This document shows positions 36,055-50,059 of a DNA stretch of 64,000 nt, one piece after another; the first letter of the stretch is position 1; each line of letters opens with the position of its first letter. The DNA lies in assembly GCA_004794655.1 (NCBI GenBank), contig SMMW01000123.1:605501-669500 (forward strand), given 5' to 3'. The notes beneath the pieces were generated by a model. The model was given only the letters and a program-made list of their open reading frames with translations, searched no databases and was not told where the DNA came from. This DNA is from Marisa cornuarietis (taxonomy: Eukaryota; Mollusca; Gastropoda; Architaenioglossa; Ampullariidae). The position numbers were made by a program, and so were the translations under genes.

Positions 36055-36702
36055 ATTCTGAGATACAACAGCACGAGTTGCATTGAATTGACGTGTCACA
36101 CAACAGTTTGTCATCTTCTGACAGTTTAGTGTAAATTGTCAACCATTTCCCAACCCACCATCACAAGGTCTGTATCATGGTCTGTAGCAGTGTCTAGTGA
36201 TCACTCAGATGGTCGCTGAGTTTGCTGGACCGAGACCAGTCCTTGACTACATATGGCGACGATTACAAGTAGTCAGGACAAGTGGAGATGAAATGTCTAA
36301 ATTACAAGCTAAATAATCGTAATGCAGAATTTTGCGCCTCAGTGTTTAAAAATACAATTAAGACAAATCATACAGGACTCCATATTAATGAATCAAATGA
36401 CACGCTTGTGAAAACAGTATAAGCAGACATGTTTATGTCAGAATAACCACGAGACAACAATGATAAGACATGTCACTAGTCTCATTATAAATTAGCCGTT
36501 TATCATCTCACGTGTGCTCAGTTCGTTACTGTGGAGCCCACAGAGCAAAATACTAACATTGTCTATCAGTATAGGCATGTACATCGGTGTACATAACACA
36601 TAACATAGGTCAGCAGTGACAGTGGGGGGGGGGGACTGTGAGGAATACGGAGAGAGAGAAGGAAGACAGTCTGGCTTGTCCATCGTGTACATTGGCAAAC
36701 CA
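36055..36702. other. Spacer, unit A
   Basis: No gene seen. 36055-36450 matches 44912-45330 in unit B, and 36480-36702 matches 47545-47755, so about 2.2 kb present in unit B (45340-47530) is missing here, or was gained in B. Confidence 0.6.
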
Positions 36703-36890
36703 CAGAGCGTGACGTGCACGGACCAGAGAGCGTGACGTGCACCGACCACAGATCGTGACGTGCACAGACCACAGAGCTTGACGTATACCGACCACAGCGC
36801 GTGACGCGCACTGACCACAGACCGTGACGTGCACGGACCACAGACTGTGACGTATACCGACAACAGACCGTGACGTGCATCTACCGTCCT
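36703..36890. repeat. 23-bp satellite, unit A array (~8 copies)
   Basis: About eight units of a 23-bp repeat close to CCACAGACCGTGACGTRCAC plus TGA. It is orthologous in position to the much longer array at 47756-48325. Units are more diverged here (AGAGCG, GATCGT and CAGCGCG variants). Each unit contains a TGACG(T/C) core. Confidence 0.92.
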
Positions 36891-37138
36891 TCTCACTGTC
36901 TCATCTCTTTGAAATCGTTGAACGTCACCTGCTCCTGCTTGTTGCACCTGAGTGCATTACCTTGATTGTCTTGTTACACTCTGTCGACAACTACATTAAC
37001 TACTCAGTTGTTATTATTACGGTCCTTCTGTAGACTATAATATTACAGCATTCTGATAATGCACTAATTACAGATATAAACTGTTATATAATTATAAATT
37101 AGACCTATAATTACAAAATAAGTAACACAACATATGTC

Positions 37139-39519
<2,381 letters not shown>

Positions 39520-40575
39520 CTAAGAATAGATGCTGGTCTTAACATATCGACTAATAGTGGAGCACGAAAAACCAATTAAAGTGAAAACATCTTTTCTAAA
39601 GCGGGTTGATCTGTTGAAGTAGACATAAAAACTCACCGAGCTGTTGACATACGAGAGATGAAAAATCGTTATCGATGAAGTCCAGAACAAATAATAGTAA
39701 CGTCCCACAAAGGAGAAACCCTCTACCTCTAAAAATGAGGCCAGGTAAAATACTATCCAGGGTATGGTGGTGAGGATGTAAACACAGGAGACGACTACAA
39801 GCATCTTGGTCAGTGCCGTGTGCTGTCCTTGACCTCTGTCACTGTTACCGCTGACCTGTCCTCGCCACGTCATGGCGGCTCTCAGCTTGACCACCGTCAG
39901 ACAGGTAGATAGGCACGTGACTAGAAATGTTGTTAGCGGTAGTACACTCATCATAACAATATTTTCCAGGACTTCCAAAAACTCTTTATTCTCCGTGTAC
40001 AAGGCAGAGGCAGCAATGACGTATTTGGAGGAGCCGTTATTAACCCTATGAACCACAAACCTTGCCGGTGTAGTGAAGAAACCAACCTGGGTAAAACAAA
40101 CAATAAAAAACATAATAACCGCCATATTGCGACTACTGATCAAAGAGGCCGCCTTTAAAGGAAAGACTACACACAGGCATCTCTCTACAGCAATAACCAT
40201 GGTGATGCACCCGGAAGCACTTCGAAATGCTTGATTTACTCCGGAGATGAAAGCTAACAGGAGGTCGTAGACACCGCCATACTGGACTGGATCTACCTGC
40301 CCCAGGTAATAGCCGACACTGAACACCACTGACACCAGGAGAAAACACAGGTCGACCAGTGACAGAGCAAAGAGACAGACGGTCATGCGGTCCCCAAGTC
40401 CCTGGCGCCAGAAGACCACACAGCTGATGATGTTGGACGGTACACCCACAACAACAACAACAGGCTTGACGACGAAATGCAGGAAAGACAATGCCTTTTG
40501 GTAATCTTGCAAAGACAAGATGTCCAGTGGTTTTACCCATGGGGCAAAGGTTGAGTCGGCTGATGTGATGTTCAT
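39520..40575 (-). CDS. Rhodopsin-class chemosensory-like GPCR 4
   Basis: An intronless 351-residue receptor with N-glycosylation site NIT at residue 2. The N-terminal signature is altered to PWVKPLD. TM1 has GVPSNII, TM2 SLVDLCF, TM3 ends VIAVERC, TM6 has TTIPWIVFY, and TM7 has VNSSVSFYVYF with helix 8 RSTRFRKDV. It is nearly identical to GPCR 5 over TM1-TM4 and TM6-TM7. It differs around the second extracellular loop and TM5 top (KYVIAASALYTENKEFLEV versus KYILVESTLYTKNQVLFNI). It has NQAFRS at the TM3 start where GPCR 3 and 5 have NHGFRS. No TM3/loop-2 cysteine pair is seen. A chemosensory role is inferred. Confidence 0.87.
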   Translation of the reverse strand: MNITSADSTFAPWVKPLDILSLQDYQKALSFLHFVVKPVVVVVGVPSNIISCVVFWRQGLGDRMTVCLFALSLVDLCFLLVSVVFSVGYYLGQVDPVQYGGVYDLLLAFISGVNQAFRSASGCITMVIAVERCLCVVFPLKAASLISSRNMAVIMFFIVCFTQVGFFTTPARFVVHRVNNGSSKYVIAASALYTENKEFLEVLENIVMMSVLPLTTFLVTCLSTCLTVVKLRAAMTWRGQVSGNSDRGQGQHTALTKMLVVVSCVYILTTIPWIVFYLASFLEVEGFSFVGRYYYLFWTSSITIFHLSYVNSSVSFYVYFNRSTRFRKDVFTLIGFSCSTISRYVKTSIYS

Positions 40576-40835
40576 GTCAGTGATCTCTCTGTGCCAAAAA
40601 TTTCTCAGTTTTTGAAATTATCCGAGAAAAACAGAAACCTAAGATTCTCTGGCTTATCAACAAGCATGAGTTTAAATATCTGCTGTGAAATATGCATTTA
40701 ATGTAATCGTCTATAATATCACCGTCACAGTCTGCTATTCATCTTCTGTATCTTTCTGACCTTAAACATTTTCGTTTTGAGCACTACATTAAGACAGGAT
40801 TGACGTTTTCGCTACTAGCATGAGAGTGTTTTGAC
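40576..40835 (-). promoter_or_regulatory. Conserved 5' flank of GPCR 4
   Basis: Close match to the flank of GPCR 3 (31668-31950), beginning with the same AGAGAGATCACTGAC upstream of the ATG. It probably includes the promoter, but no core element is identifiable. Confidence 0.5.
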
Positions 40836-41296
40836 TACAAATCCCTGGTAGTACCAATCCTGCCCATGATTTGTGAAACGTAGACACCGAAAAGAGAATA
40901 AGCATTCGACAGCAGTTGCTATAGAAGGCTGCTCCGGATCTCATACAAAGAACATAAAACCAACGACTTTGTAAGAAACAAGATGGCCACACTGGTAGGA
41001 CACCAGGAACCTCTACTATCAACAGTCAAGTGACGTAAGCTGGTCTTCTTTGATCACGTGACCCGGCACGACACCTTGTCGAAGACTATCCTTCAAGGCA
41101 CCTCGGAGGGTGACCGACACCGCGGTGGTCAGAGAAAGAACTGACTTACGAACATCAAAGACTGGACTGGTCGTCCTGTACAGGACCTGCTGACTATCGC
41201 CCACAGTAGACAAGAGTGGCGGCCCCTGTCATCTGCCGCGTCTATCCAAGTGATCCCATCAACTACAGGTGACTGACTGACTGACTGACTGACTGA
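40836..41296 (+). mobile_element. LINE 3' fragment, unit B copy
   Basis: Duplicate of 31951-32421, starting at TACAAATCCCTGG and ending in (GACT)n. It shares the same internal TGA, confirming descent by segmental duplication rather than a second insertion. Confidence 0.88.
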
Positions 41297-42746
41297 GATT
41301 TTCATGTGCGATACCGTTGTTTTAATTGCACATTGTTTTAGTGAACTTTCTCTAGAAATTATGATCGTTAACAAATGTTCTTTCTGGATCAAAGACCAAT
41401 GGAATGACATGTTCGCTGTACACAATTATCTCATTTCAAAAGAGATAGGGAAATAGAAGTGGTGGGACGTTGTGGGGGTTGAATTTCCGATTTTATTTAT
41501 TTATTTTTTATATTTATATATATTTTTTTTGTTTCTCAATACTGCAAGAGTTCACAAGAATCACGATGCAGTCCCATTCAAACGAGCATGATGTACCCTG
41601 AAATTTTATTTTAATGTAATGTTTAACTTTATTAAGAAAAGTAACTTTTTGTTAATATCATTATCTGGATTTTATTTGTAAATATTTTTTTTTAATTTTG
41701 TTTTAAAATATGGGCATGGATTTACTAGGTCTCCTTACAGATCGAGTTTTGTTCAGTTTGACACATCTACCACCTCCAGGCTTTGTTCGTAGTAATCGCA
41801 TTTTTTTCACAGATGCAGAGTTTACGAAAAAACATAGACAACCCGGCGGAATGTTATTTAACAGGTCCTTTTTTTCTTTTTTTTCCTTTAGAAATACTCG
41901 TGAATATTCTCAACAAGTGTTTTTTCAAGCATAACCGAATGTTTTCTGATAATAGAAAATAGTTCTTCAGTCCTCACAGCAACATCTTCCCTGTTTGTAC
42001 AAATTGCATGGATTGTAAGTTAAATAGTAGGTTTATGCAAACAGTTTTTTTAAATCTCAAATCTATGCAAAAAAGAGACATACGTATTTACGTATAATTA
42101 GTGATCAATAGGAATATTTCCCCCTGTTCCATGCGGCACTAACAGAAAATATAATGAGCCCTCGATGTAAAACAAAAGGTGAAAATGTCATCGCTAGTAT
42201 CTTTGTCTGCTCCAAGCTGCTTGTCGGGTGCAATTGAGGGATCGTCGCCAGACAAATTAAAATAAAACATATCATCATCGTTCCAAGGAAAGAATTAGTT
42301 GTCAACATCATAAGGATTATACACATTCCCGGTAGGGACGAGAATTTCTTTTTGACAGTGAATCTCATGTTTCGACTTTTGTGTATATGCATATATTTAT
42401 ATAATAGACCAATGTCTTTTCTTTGTCATGACCAGAAGTTTGAAGGTATGTTGATTTATGTAGGAGTTGATATAGGTAGTTTTAATTAAGGAAACAATTG
42501 TTCTACCTACACAATGAATTATGTCGAATTGTTTTTCCTACAGAAAAAAACTGTAATGACGAACATCATGAAAGAAATACGAGAAAGACACAGAGAGACA
42601 GAGATTAGTGATACTAGTCTTGGAACCAAAATAATGTACAAGCAGCTGAGTGATGGGAGCGGATAAGCGGGTGGCTGTATTATTAAAGGACTGGCGTCCA
42701 CACCCGGAGGCGCACCACAGTTCCCCTAGTCGACACAACTGTTGTT
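41297..42746. other. Spacer, unit B
   Basis: No gene was recognised. It is collinear with 32422-33990 of unit A, with small insertions and deletions. Confidence 0.55.
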
Positions 42747-42757
42747 GGAGATGGGCA

Positions 42758-43716
42758 GTCAGTCAGTCAGTCAGTCAGTCGTCCCTTGCCTGGCACCTGG
42801 CGTTGGGGGGAGCACATGGATAGACGCGGCAGCTGATAGGGCCCGCCACTCTTGCCTGTTTTGGGCAATAGTCAGCAGGTCCTGTACAGGACGACCAGTC
42901 CAGTCTTTGACGTTCGTAAGCCAGTTCTTTCTCTGACCACCGCGGCGTCGGCTACCCTCCAAGGTGCCTTGAAGGATAGTCTTCGACAAGGTGTCGTGCC
43001 GGGTTACATGGCCAAAGAAGACCAGCTTACGTCGCTTGACTGTTGATAGTAGATGTTCCTGGTGTCCTACCAGTGTGGCAATCTTGTTTCTTACAAAGTC
43101 GTTGGTTTTGTGTTCTTTGTATGAGATCCGGAGCAGCCTCCTCAGACACTTGTGCTCGAATGCCTGGATTCTCCTTTCTGTTTCGGCGAGTAGAGTCCAC
43201 GTGTCGCATCCGTAGAGCAGGATCGGCACTACCAGGGATTTGTATAGCCCAGCGTTTCTCAACCTTTTACTTGTGACGCCCCCCCAGACGAATAAAGGTA
43301 CGTCCGTGCGCCCCCCTTAGCCACTAATACCTATATGAGATATGAGAAAATGACCGCCTTTGCGGCCCCCTTTTCAGCAGCTTGCGCCCCCCTTGGGGGG
43401 CGCGCCCCCCAGGTTGAGAACCGCGGGTATAGCCTGTACTTGGTAGTGAACCTTATCTTGTGGCTATGCCAGATCCTATCTAGCCTAGCCATTGCTGCTG
43501 TTGCTGTTGCGATCCTGATGCGGATATCTTGCGTGGAGCTGCCGTCCTTGGAGAGAGTGGCTCCCAAGTACTTGAAGCTGCTTACCTCTTCGAGCTGTAC
43601 CCCGTTCATATAGATCTCTGCTTTGCCGTTGCCATTGATCATAACTTTGCTCTTTTCTGTGGTTGTCTCCATTCCATATGCGTTTGAGCTGTCTGTCAGT
43701 CTGTTGGTGAGGTCTT
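42758..43716 (-). mobile_element. LINE (endonuclease-RT type), 11-bp target duplication
   Basis: A minus-strand, 5'-truncated insertion flanked by GGAGATGGGCA at 42747-42757 and 43717-43727. Unit A retains the empty site (GTTGGAGATGTTCACCAGAC near 34019). Coding parts on the minus strand are EKSKVMINGNGKAEIY, SFKYLGATLSKDG and IRIATATAAMARLDRIW. After an interrupting MITE they continue with SLVVPILLYGCDTWTLL, CLRRLLRISYKEHKTND, GHVTRHDTLSKTILQG and GGQRKNWLTNVKDWTG. The 3' tail is (ACTG)n on the element strand. The frame is otherwise well kept, so this is younger than the shared fragments at 31951 and 40836. Confidence 0.92.
43250..43426. mobile_element. hAT-type MITE nested in the LINE
   Basis: A 177-bp element flanked by the 8-bp duplication GTATAGCC (43242-43249 and 43427-43434), the length typical of hAT transposons. 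The terminal inverted repeats are CAGCGTTTCTCAACC on the left and, read inward from the right, CCGCGGTTCTCAACC. This is the CAGNGGTTCTCAACC end common to Charlie-like hAT elements. It has no coding capacity and is GC-rich with a GGGGCGCGCCCC palindrome near its right end. Removing it with one copy of the duplication restores LINE sequence continuity. Confidence 0.92.
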
Positions 43717-43727
43717 GGAGATGGGCA

Positions 43728-46700
43728 CAAGACTACATAGGTTCCAAAGATAGAGCGGAGATGGGCACCACTCTCATAGAAAGATGTCCCGAGAAAGGTG
43801 TGGTCTTCAAAGCTCTACCTCTGACGACCTAAACAAATCCATGATGATAACCTGGATCACTTTTTTCAAAAGCTGATTTTACTTGGATTAGGAGAAGACA
43901 TGTTTACTTATAAAATATTATAATTAATCATCTTATGAAGTAGTTATATTTATGTATGCACATAGAAGAAAGCCACATGCCTTCTGTACTTTTTTAAAAT
44001 TGCAAAGTATAGGCACAATTTAGAAAGATATAGCATAATAAGTAATAATGTGAAAGCCATACATTAAACTATTGATATTAACACAGACGATAGAAGGCTG
44101 CGACTTTCTCACTGCTTCTAACTCTTTCTCCTCATCCTGAAATTATTATTTCTACTTTTGTCTGCACAAAGAAGGAATTTGTGTCAAAAATGAAAAGCGA
44201 TTTTGAAGGACATGTAAAATTTATTGATTTGACTGAATTTATTTAATAAATGTAAGTTTAAAAAAAAGTCAATGATGCATAAAGAACTTTGATTCACCAA
44301 GCCAGAGTCGGAATTTAGTTTTCGCTGAAAATGTTTTTTTTTTCATTGTTTTCTGAACTCTGCACTGTTGTCATCTTCTCACCAGGAGTCTCCTCACTGT
44401 CTGTTAGGCGTATCTTACAAATGAATTTTTGAACGGAGGCGGGAGGTGAGCATGGTTTAAAGGGTTTGTTTACTGTCTTGTCCACATACTTTGGCCAAGA
44501 ATCGAATTCAGTGCGTCTTGAACAGCCAAGGAGACAATAGTCGTATTGTTAATAGACTATAGTCATACACAGAATGAGTTGATGGTTGTGTCTGTCTGTC
44601 AGATGAATACTGAGCGAAGCTTCTGTCAGACCTGCAGGGACTGTGTACAACTCTCCTGACAGCCGACACAAAAGTACTTGAATATTTCACTGACTGACAC
44701 GTAGTCCATGTGAGAGAGAAGCTGGACGATGTCCAAATCGCAAATGCAGAGAATTATTTCATAAAAAGTCATCGGAAAGTGAGGTCCGTTGGTCTCAAGT
44801 CTGTCAGGTCTGTCTTCTTGGCCACCAACTGCAGCCCCGGCACCTGACAGCAGAGGTCCATGAACATCAACACTTGTGGTCTGTATACATGTCCTCCAGT
44901 CACAATTCTGAGATACAACAGCACTAGTTGCATTGAATTGACGTGTAACACGACAGTTTGTCATCTTCTAACAGTTTAATGTGAAATGTCAACCATTTCC
45001 CAACCCACCATCACAATGTCTGTATGGTGGTCTGTAGCAGTGACTAGTTATCACTCAGACGGTCGCTGAGTTTGCTGGACCCAGACCAGTCCTTGAATAC
45101 ATATGGCGACGATTACAAGTAGTCAGGACAAGTGGAGATAAAATATCTAAATTATAAGCTAAATAATCAGAATACAAAGTTTAAAAAAAAAATCAATTAA
45201 GACAAAATCATGTACGACACTATATTAATGAACCAAATGACAGGGTTTTGAAAACAGTATGAGCAGGCAAATTTATGTCAGAATAACCATGAGACAACAA
45301 TGATAAGAAATGTCACTAGTCTGCTTCAGGCGGTCGTAAATCATTAAATTAAACACCACAAAGTCTGACTACTAGACTATATGCTGTAAGTATCTACTCA
45401 CACATACAAAACACTGACTATGTGTTGACAACACTTACATATGAACCTCACTGAATAATAAGCTTTATAAAATCAAAGCTGATTATATAATTATACCGTG
45501 TATGTAAGTGAATACATGGGTCAGTTGCAGGTACAATTAACTTAGTATTAGGGCTGCACGAGGAGCCACGAGGTAGTTATACGCTGCTGCTTCCGTCTCC
45601 GACTTTCTTTGTACCCCGAGTAACGTCAGTCCTCCATCTTGGCCTCGTTGTGTGCTGCAGGTAAAAAGGCTCTGACCTCCCCTTTAATTAATTGTCGATA
45701 TCCTCCATCACCACAATGAATTCAGACGGCAACACCGCACGCTCCCAATCGTTTGGTCTACAACATCAATGGACTTCATCTTATTGTAAAAACGTTTTAG
45801 AGCAAAATCACGTTAACAGTAATCCACAACCACATTAACCCCACTGTAGACAGACTGCTAACAGAATTATAGACTGGCTTTGGCCAGGCAGAAACACCAT
45901 TCTTATACCTTCAACTGTCGCATCTTGAAAAAGAATTACATATTCTTTAACTTCATTGACTCTACAAGACATTTGACAAGGGCTGACCCCAGGGGTTGTG
46001 GAATTTTGTACAAAAAAGTGAATGTCAATGTGGCCTCATTCAAGTCATAAGAGTAGTTCTGCAAGATAACCAAACCATTTTACCTTCACTGGGAGGCTTA
46101 TATACAACCTTTGACTTGCACACAACATAGAAAAGAAAACACCCAGGGTGATGTGTATAAACTTTCTATGAGACTAACTCTGCGAATTTATATGGAATGG
46201 AATAAAGATCACAATCATGGCTGACATTAACAGCAAAGACAAAGCACAGATTTGTATCAACATAGTACCATTCGAGGAGATGGGGAGCTTTAATTACTAG
46301 GAGAATCCATTTCGAAAAATGTCTTCTTGACGACAGACATCGCATTACAATCACAACAGCAAAAGCAGTTCTGTTACTACTCAAGTAAGACACTCGAACT
46401 TGCTATTGGCAGGTACTATCTATATTGAATTATATTAACAAAATCTTACAATAACTAATAAAAATATACAATGTATAAAATAATTTGTCAGTAAATATAT
46501 ATCAGTCAATCCATATTAATTCTCTTATTATAACCTACTAATATCTTTAATTGTAAAGACAGTCATAACTGAAAGTTCTTTTTTCAGGTTGCAAAAGACA
46601 ACTAGAATTGATAGTCCGCTACAAGGTGTCTTTTTACCGTTCACACGATATTATTCTGCTACACTGTTTATTACAGTCACTACAGCCTGATGTTGCACTG

Positions 46701-47755
46701 ATTCACGAAATTATATATATATATATATTCTACAAATTATCTAAAAGAAAAAATGTATTCACGCCTCCACTCGAGGACAGACCTTACAACACATCGGCGC
46801 TGCCTCTGGGGGACGAGCGACCACAACTGCCCTGGGCCAAACATCCAGTATAAAATATATTAAATCATCTGACAATAAATTATTCAAATTCTCCCTGGCA
46901 TCTACCAGGCCCATTACTCTGTGCCATTAGCCCACCTCCCGGCCCTCGACTCCATGGCCCACCTCACCCATGGTCCCCACCCAACTCGGGTGCCAGTACC
47001 AACGGACAAGTACATCGATCCATCACTTGGTACCAGTTAAAGGATGTATATATACACAAATCTATTATGTATGCATGCTCCCAGAATAGTCTGCATTCTG
47101 TGGGCCTTGTACAGTGCTGTTGCTTGAGTATAACGATCGTGTGGTGGAGACAGTGAGAGGTGGAGTCGGCCAGGACAACGTGGAGTGGGCCTGAACAACA
47201 AACTTACTGCCATATATAACAACAGCAGACGATGAATTGAGTGAAGAACGGGTTGGGTCTCGTCCTTTCACACAGTTGTGGAGGTCTGCTAAGGTTTGTT
47301 TTTATTTTTGCCCCTAACAATCGGCACTGACTTCTATCCTTGAAACATTCATGTCCATGATTTACTACATTTCCGGAAAGGGTTCTGCATCTGAAACCAA
47401 CTTAAATCACAGACAGACATCAGCGACATCATCTGACTAATTATCTGTAGTCTTCAAAATATAGGGTGGAGCCACCGTCTATCTCGATTCCGCTGTTACC
47501 GTAATACTTTCTTACAGTTAATTACAGGTGTAATGTATAAGGACATAAATTAGTCGTTTATCATCTCACGTGTGCACAGTCCGTTACTGTGGAGCCCACA
47601 GAGCAAAATACTAACATTGTCTATTAGTATAGGCATGTACATCGGTGTACATAACACATAACATAGGTCAGCAGTGACAGTAGGGTGGGGGGGACTGTGA
47701 GGAATACGGAGAGAGAGAAGGAAGACAGTCTGGCTTATCCATCGTGTACATTGGC
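43728..47755. other. Spacer, unit B
   Basis: No gene was recognised. 43728-45330 is collinear with unit A (about 34020-34928 and 36055-36450). The stretch at about 45340-47530 is unique to unit B and holds only short AT-rich frames and a small (AT)n tract near 46712. Confidence 0.5.
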
Positions 47756-48325
47756 AAACCACAGACCGTGACGTATACCGACCACAGACCGTGACGTTTA
47801 CTGACCACAGACCATGACGTACACTGACCACAGACCGTGACGTACACTGACCACAGACCGTGACGTATACTGACCACAGACCATGACGTACACTGACCAC
47901 AGACCGTGACGTACACTGACCACAGACCGTGACGAATATCGACCACAGACCGTGACGTACACTGACCACAGACCGTGACGTATACTGACCACAGACCATG
48001 ACGTACACTGACCACAGACCGTGACGTACACTGACCACAGACCGTGACGAATATCGACCACAGACCGTGACGTACACTGACCACAGACCGTGACGTACTC
48101 CGACCACAGACCGTGACGTACACTGATCACAGACCGTGACGTACACTGACCACAGAGCGTGACGTACACTGACCACAGACCGTGACGTACACTGACCACA
48201 GACCGTGACGTATACTGACCACAGACCGTGACGTACTCCGACCACAGACCGTGACGTACACTGACCACAGACCGTGACGTACACTGACCACAGACCGTGA
48301 CGTACACTGACCACAGAGCGTGACG
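47756..48325. repeat. 23-bp satellite, unit B array (~25 copies)
   Basis: About 25 tandem units of CCACAGACCGTGACGTACAC plus TGA, with recurrent variants (GACCATGACG, GTGACGAATATC, GTACTCCGACC). Variants recur at regular spacing, suggesting higher-order duplication of blocks. Each unit carries a TGACG core (mostly TGACGT, the CRE half-site). Because 23 is not a multiple of three and the unit lacks stops, all three minus-strand frames stay open with the same 23-residue peptide period, giving artefactual ORFs up to 254 codons. Confidence 0.95.
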
Positions 48326-50059
48326 AGCAACCACCGTCGTTCTCATTGTCTCATCTCTTTGAACTCGTTGAACGTCACCTGCTACAGCTTGTTGCACCTG
48401 AGTGCCTCACCTTGAGTGTCTTGCTACACTCTGTCGACAACTACATTAACTACTCAGTTTTTTATTACTACGGTCCTTTTGTAGGCTATAATATGAATAA
48501 TAATCAGAGAGGGTGTTATTACAAAATTAATCTAATGCAATAATTAAAGATATAAACTAGTGTATAAGTCCATATTACACCTATTAAAGCAAAATGTCAG
48601 ACTTCACACATAAACATACCCACACCACGGAACACACATAACAAATAACACACGCTGCTTGGATTTGTGACTAAGGGCGGAGTAGGTTATGTAATACTCG
48701 TAGTTCCTTGGGTCCAAAAGCTAGTGGCTTTCTGTCTCTTCTAGAATTTTCTATCAGTCTACGACATTTGCCGTGTTTACCGGTCGTATAGTTTTTCTCT
48801 TGCCTTTCATACTTAGCTCACCCTCCAGACAAAAACATTAAGCGTTATGTCAAGGATCCTCTGGTAGGCCCCAGATTTACTCACGCTCACCCCGGGTATT
48901 TGCACGTTCTTTTGTTTCGTAGCAAACTAATCCTGTCTCCTGCAGGCCCTGTCTACTTCAATATTTATCTATCGAAATATAAATTAGTCTCTACAAGGAC
49001 AACATATGTTGTTCTAGCATCGACCTTTTTTTGAATTCACAGATGATCCAAATGAACAGAAACGACGGCTGTAGAGGTGAGCGTAGTTGACGATGATCTG
49101 TACAACCACGGACGTGTATAGGGTGGATTGCTGTCTGTCTGCCGAGACCAACGCTGAGCCTCTTGCGAAGTTTTCCGCTGTTAGTCTCGGCGAGCCTTAA
49201 CAATGAATGTGAATAAACCGGAAGCTATTTCATAACCAACCTCGTTCTATGACTTCACTGAAAAAAATGGTCTGCAAGCAGTCCAGTAATACAAGTCTGT
49301 GGTACAACCAAGTGCTACCTCTGGAGGATGGACCACCTGGACATGTGTCACGTGCCGACTCTTGCAGAAGATGTCTGACGTGTCCGACCAGGTTTGGGTC
49401 TCTGCTGTATCTCTCGTCTCTGACTACCCGAATAAAGCTGTACCTTTGCAACAATTTTAAAGCAGATAGACAGGTGTCTTTTTTAAAAATCGTTTTGACT
49501 CGGATTACGATCTGTCAAAAGTAATTAAAATCGAACAAGGCGACACAAATTATGAACAGTTTCCACGACTACAACCGACATTGTAGCCCCGGGAACTCGG
49601 AAGACTGAGACAGGAAACCACAGCTAACGGGCGCCACAAGTGGAAATCGTGGGTAAATATGCAGCAAAAGCAAGAGACATCGACACAGCGGAACGAAGGG
49701 GTTGTTGCAGCAGGGCGAGTACCTGGCGATCTTGTGTCTGCCAGTAAGAGTAGGGTCACAAGGTCTCGAGAACTGCAGGAGGTGGGAACAGAAAGCCAGT
49801 TAGACATGCGCCAAGCACGGAACCCCAGGGAGAGATGCGACAAAACCAAGTGATTCGGCATCTGAACACACATCCCCTGGATGCAGCCAGGCGAGGGCTT
49901 GACAATGGAACTTCTGCCCATGGTAACAGACTTATGATAGGGGACGGAGGCCCTGAAAACACGAGACCCCAGTTCACCTACGTGCAGCTGCATAGAGACA
50001 TCAAAGCAATTTTTATACAGAATAAAGAAACAGAGAAATGTGTTATTCTCCTATATTTT
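48326..50059. other. Spacer between unit B satellite and GPCR 5
   Basis: Collinear with unit A up to about 49580, apart from a segment in opposite orientation. No gene was recognised. Short frames at 49550-49993 and 49659-49853 have no support. Confidence 0.5.

Larger units (their letters stand above)
39520..49580. repeat. Segmental duplication, unit B
   Basis: Collinear with unit A (30600-38320) from the receptor gene to about 49580. Unit B alone contains the LINE insertion at 42758-43716, the sequence at about 45340-47530 and the expanded 23-bp array at 47756-48325. It lacks the DNA transposon found in A. Confidence 0.85.

Noticed and set aside
47550..48397. A repeat protein of about 250 residues on the minus strand
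   Set aside because: It is the 23-bp satellite read in frames that cannot contain stops. The three frames give the same peptide, and the copy number differs between duplicated units.
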